From NCBI GenBank assembly GCA_902705825.1, contig CACSIL010000051.1:215674-279673 (forward strand): a DNA stretch of 64,000 nucleotides. The letters are read 5' to 3'. This document shows, piece after piece, positions 63,250 through 64,000 of this stretch. Under the pieces are notes generated by a model. The model had not been told where the DNA came from and did no database searches. It saw only the letters and a program-made list of their open reading frames with translations. Numbering within the stretch: the stretch's first letter is position 1; each line of letters begins with the position of its first letter. This DNA is from Halioglobus japonicus. Lineage in GTDB: Bacteria > Pseudomonadota > Gammaproteobacteria > Pseudomonadales > Halieaceae. The position numbers and the translations under genes were made by a program.

Positions 63250-63427
63250 AATAGTTACCTTGTATGGGTTAATCCTCCACATATCCCTGACATCAAACCA
63301 TCCCGGCCCTGAGGCTAGATGGCACCCTGATTCAGGTGCTGATATGTGTGTGACGTTTTGGTTTTTCCTGTCTGTTTACCACTCTTCGTTCTCGGGGAAT
63401 TCAGGCGTGGGCCAGCAGGAGGCGCGC
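63250..63427 (-). promoter_or_regulatory. Structured rpsB leader (possible S2 autoregulatory element)
   Basis: About 175 untranslated bases precede rpsB on the minus strand. They can form CACC-TGAATCA-GGGTG and CCATC...GGATGG pairings close to the start codon. Gammaproteobacterial rpsB transcripts carry a conserved leader (t44/rpsB family) through which S2 represses its own operon; the position and size fit, but I cannot confirm the consensus without a covariance search. Confidence 0.4.
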
Positions 63428-63456
63428 TTTATACCATAACGGTGGCAGGGATAAAA
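63428..63456 (-). promoter_or_regulatory. Candidate rpsB promoter
   Basis: On the minus strand TTTTAT and TATAAA are 17 bases apart, followed by a GCGCGCC discriminator. The GC-rich discriminator is typical of stringently controlled ribosomal promoters. The -35 element is poor. Confidence 0.4.
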
Positions 63457-63611
63457 GAGGCAGGGCGCAATAGCGATTGCCCGGCAGGAAATTGCCACTG
63501 GCGACCGAGACAGTACTATTTTGTTATTCGGATAGGGTAGAATATGCCCCCTGCGCCTTGGCAACAGGCCGGATATCTTATTATTAATTCATATTATTCA
63601 ATAGGTTAGCG

Positions 63612-64000
63612 ATGACAGCATCGATCAAAACTGCAGACGAGATTGAACGAATGCGCGTCGCAGGCCGCCTCACGGCAGACGTTCTGGAAATGATCGTACC
63701 GCATGTACAGGTTGGCGTAACGACGGGTGAACTGGACCGTATTTGCCACGAGTATATTACCCAGACACAGCAGGCCATACCGGCGCCGCTCAACTACCAC
63801 GGCTTTCCTCGCTCCATCTGCACATCCATCAATGATGTGGTGTGCCACGGCATCCCCTCGGATACCAAAAAGCTGAAGAATGCCGACATCGTCAATATTG
63901 ATGTCACCGTGATCAAGGACGAGTATCACGGTGATTCCAGCATTATGGTGCAGGTGGGGGATGTGCCAAACCACGCCAGCCGGCTGATCGACGTCACCCA
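63612..64000 (+). CDS. map: Methionine aminopeptidase (5' part, cut by window end)
   Basis: Removes the initiator methionine from new proteins. The first 129 or so residues lie in the window and run off the right edge. They start TASIKTADEIERMRVAGRL, as in type I enzymes, and include YHGFPRSICTSINDVVCHGI and ADIVNIDVTVIKDEYHGD, whose aspartates begin the dinuclear metal site. The next expected HTD motif area (HGDSSIMV) is just reached. It is divergent from rpsB across 362 bases, the classical map/rpsB arrangement. AGG lies before the ATG. Confidence 0.95.
   Translation, partial: MTASIKTADEIERMRVAGRLTADVLEMIVPHVQVGVTTGELDRICHEYITQTQQAIPAPLNYHGFPRSICTSINDVVCHGIPSDTKKLKNADIVNIDVTVIKDEYHGDSSIMVQVGDVPNHASRLIDVT

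Noticed and set aside
1..64000. CRISPR arrays, tRNA or rRNA genes, transposases and integrases
   Set aside because: None was recognised on either strand; no regularly spaced repeats, cloverleaf or DDE-type genes were seen.

Overview
The window is a piece of chromosome from a Gram-negative marine-type gammaproteobacterium. The housekeeping block at the right (map / rpsB-tsf-pyrH-frr-uppS-cdsA-dxr-rseP-bamA-skp-fabZ-rnhB-dnaE) has the classical gammaproteobacterial order. The accessory content (TonB-dependent receptor, DUF3604 lipoprotein, DcaP-type porin, steroid-isomerase and acyl-CoA dehydrogenase genes, many SDRs) resembles Halieaceae/Spongiibacteraceae (Cellvibrionales-like) genomes. That placement is inference from gene content. 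No tRNA, rRNA, CRISPR array, insertion sequence or prophage was seen.

Layout. 0-5.8 kb: accA, a methyltransferase, rluA, then a PepSY-PepSY-response regulator-histidine kinase operon and a DUF2244 gene. 5.8-18.2 kb: crotonase, DUF3604 lipoprotein, secreted-type nuclease, ABM monooxygenase, DcaP porin, MscS channel, rimO-rsmE and a large TonB-dependent receptor. 18.2-26.3 kb: msrA, phoD-type phosphatase, a VWA-like/J-domain pair, htpX and a membrane sulfatase-fold protein. 26.3-33.6 kb: catabolic genes (EthD-like, SDRs, two acyl-CoA dehydrogenases, a ketosteroid isomerase with all three catalytic residues) around a DUF1499/Do-protease pair. 34.0-46.5 kb: an envelope-modification island. 46.5-64 kb: DUF1244, an SDR and the conserved dnaE-to-map block on the minus strand, with map starting on the plus strand at the right edge.

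The most interesting region is 34.7-46.5 kb. It holds an acyl carrier protein, an AMP-forming acyl ligase, a FabG-like reductase and a SAM methyltransferase in one tight operon. Beside them lie a membrane-bound O-acyltransferase (MBOAT) and three paralogous, membrane-anchored SGNH-like proteins. These are the four functional classes of the Gram-positive dlt system (ligase, carrier, MBOAT, membrane-anchored SGNH protein), with two extra tailoring enzymes. I propose that it activates, tailors and exports an acyl group across the inner membrane to decorate an envelope or extracellular polymer. A strong sigma-54-type promoter sits inside the island, upstream of an 88-residue protein of unknown function.

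A second striking point is an absence. In the usual order skp-lpxD-fabZ-lpxA-lpxB-rnhB-dnaE, exactly the three lipid A genes are missing here, while fabZ, rnhB, skp and bamA remain with short intergenic gaps. Either the lipid A genes have moved or this lineage has lost lipid A, which would make a non-canonical acylation system nearby more interesting. The usual dnaE-accA adjacency is also broken, with accA about 47 kb away on the same strand.
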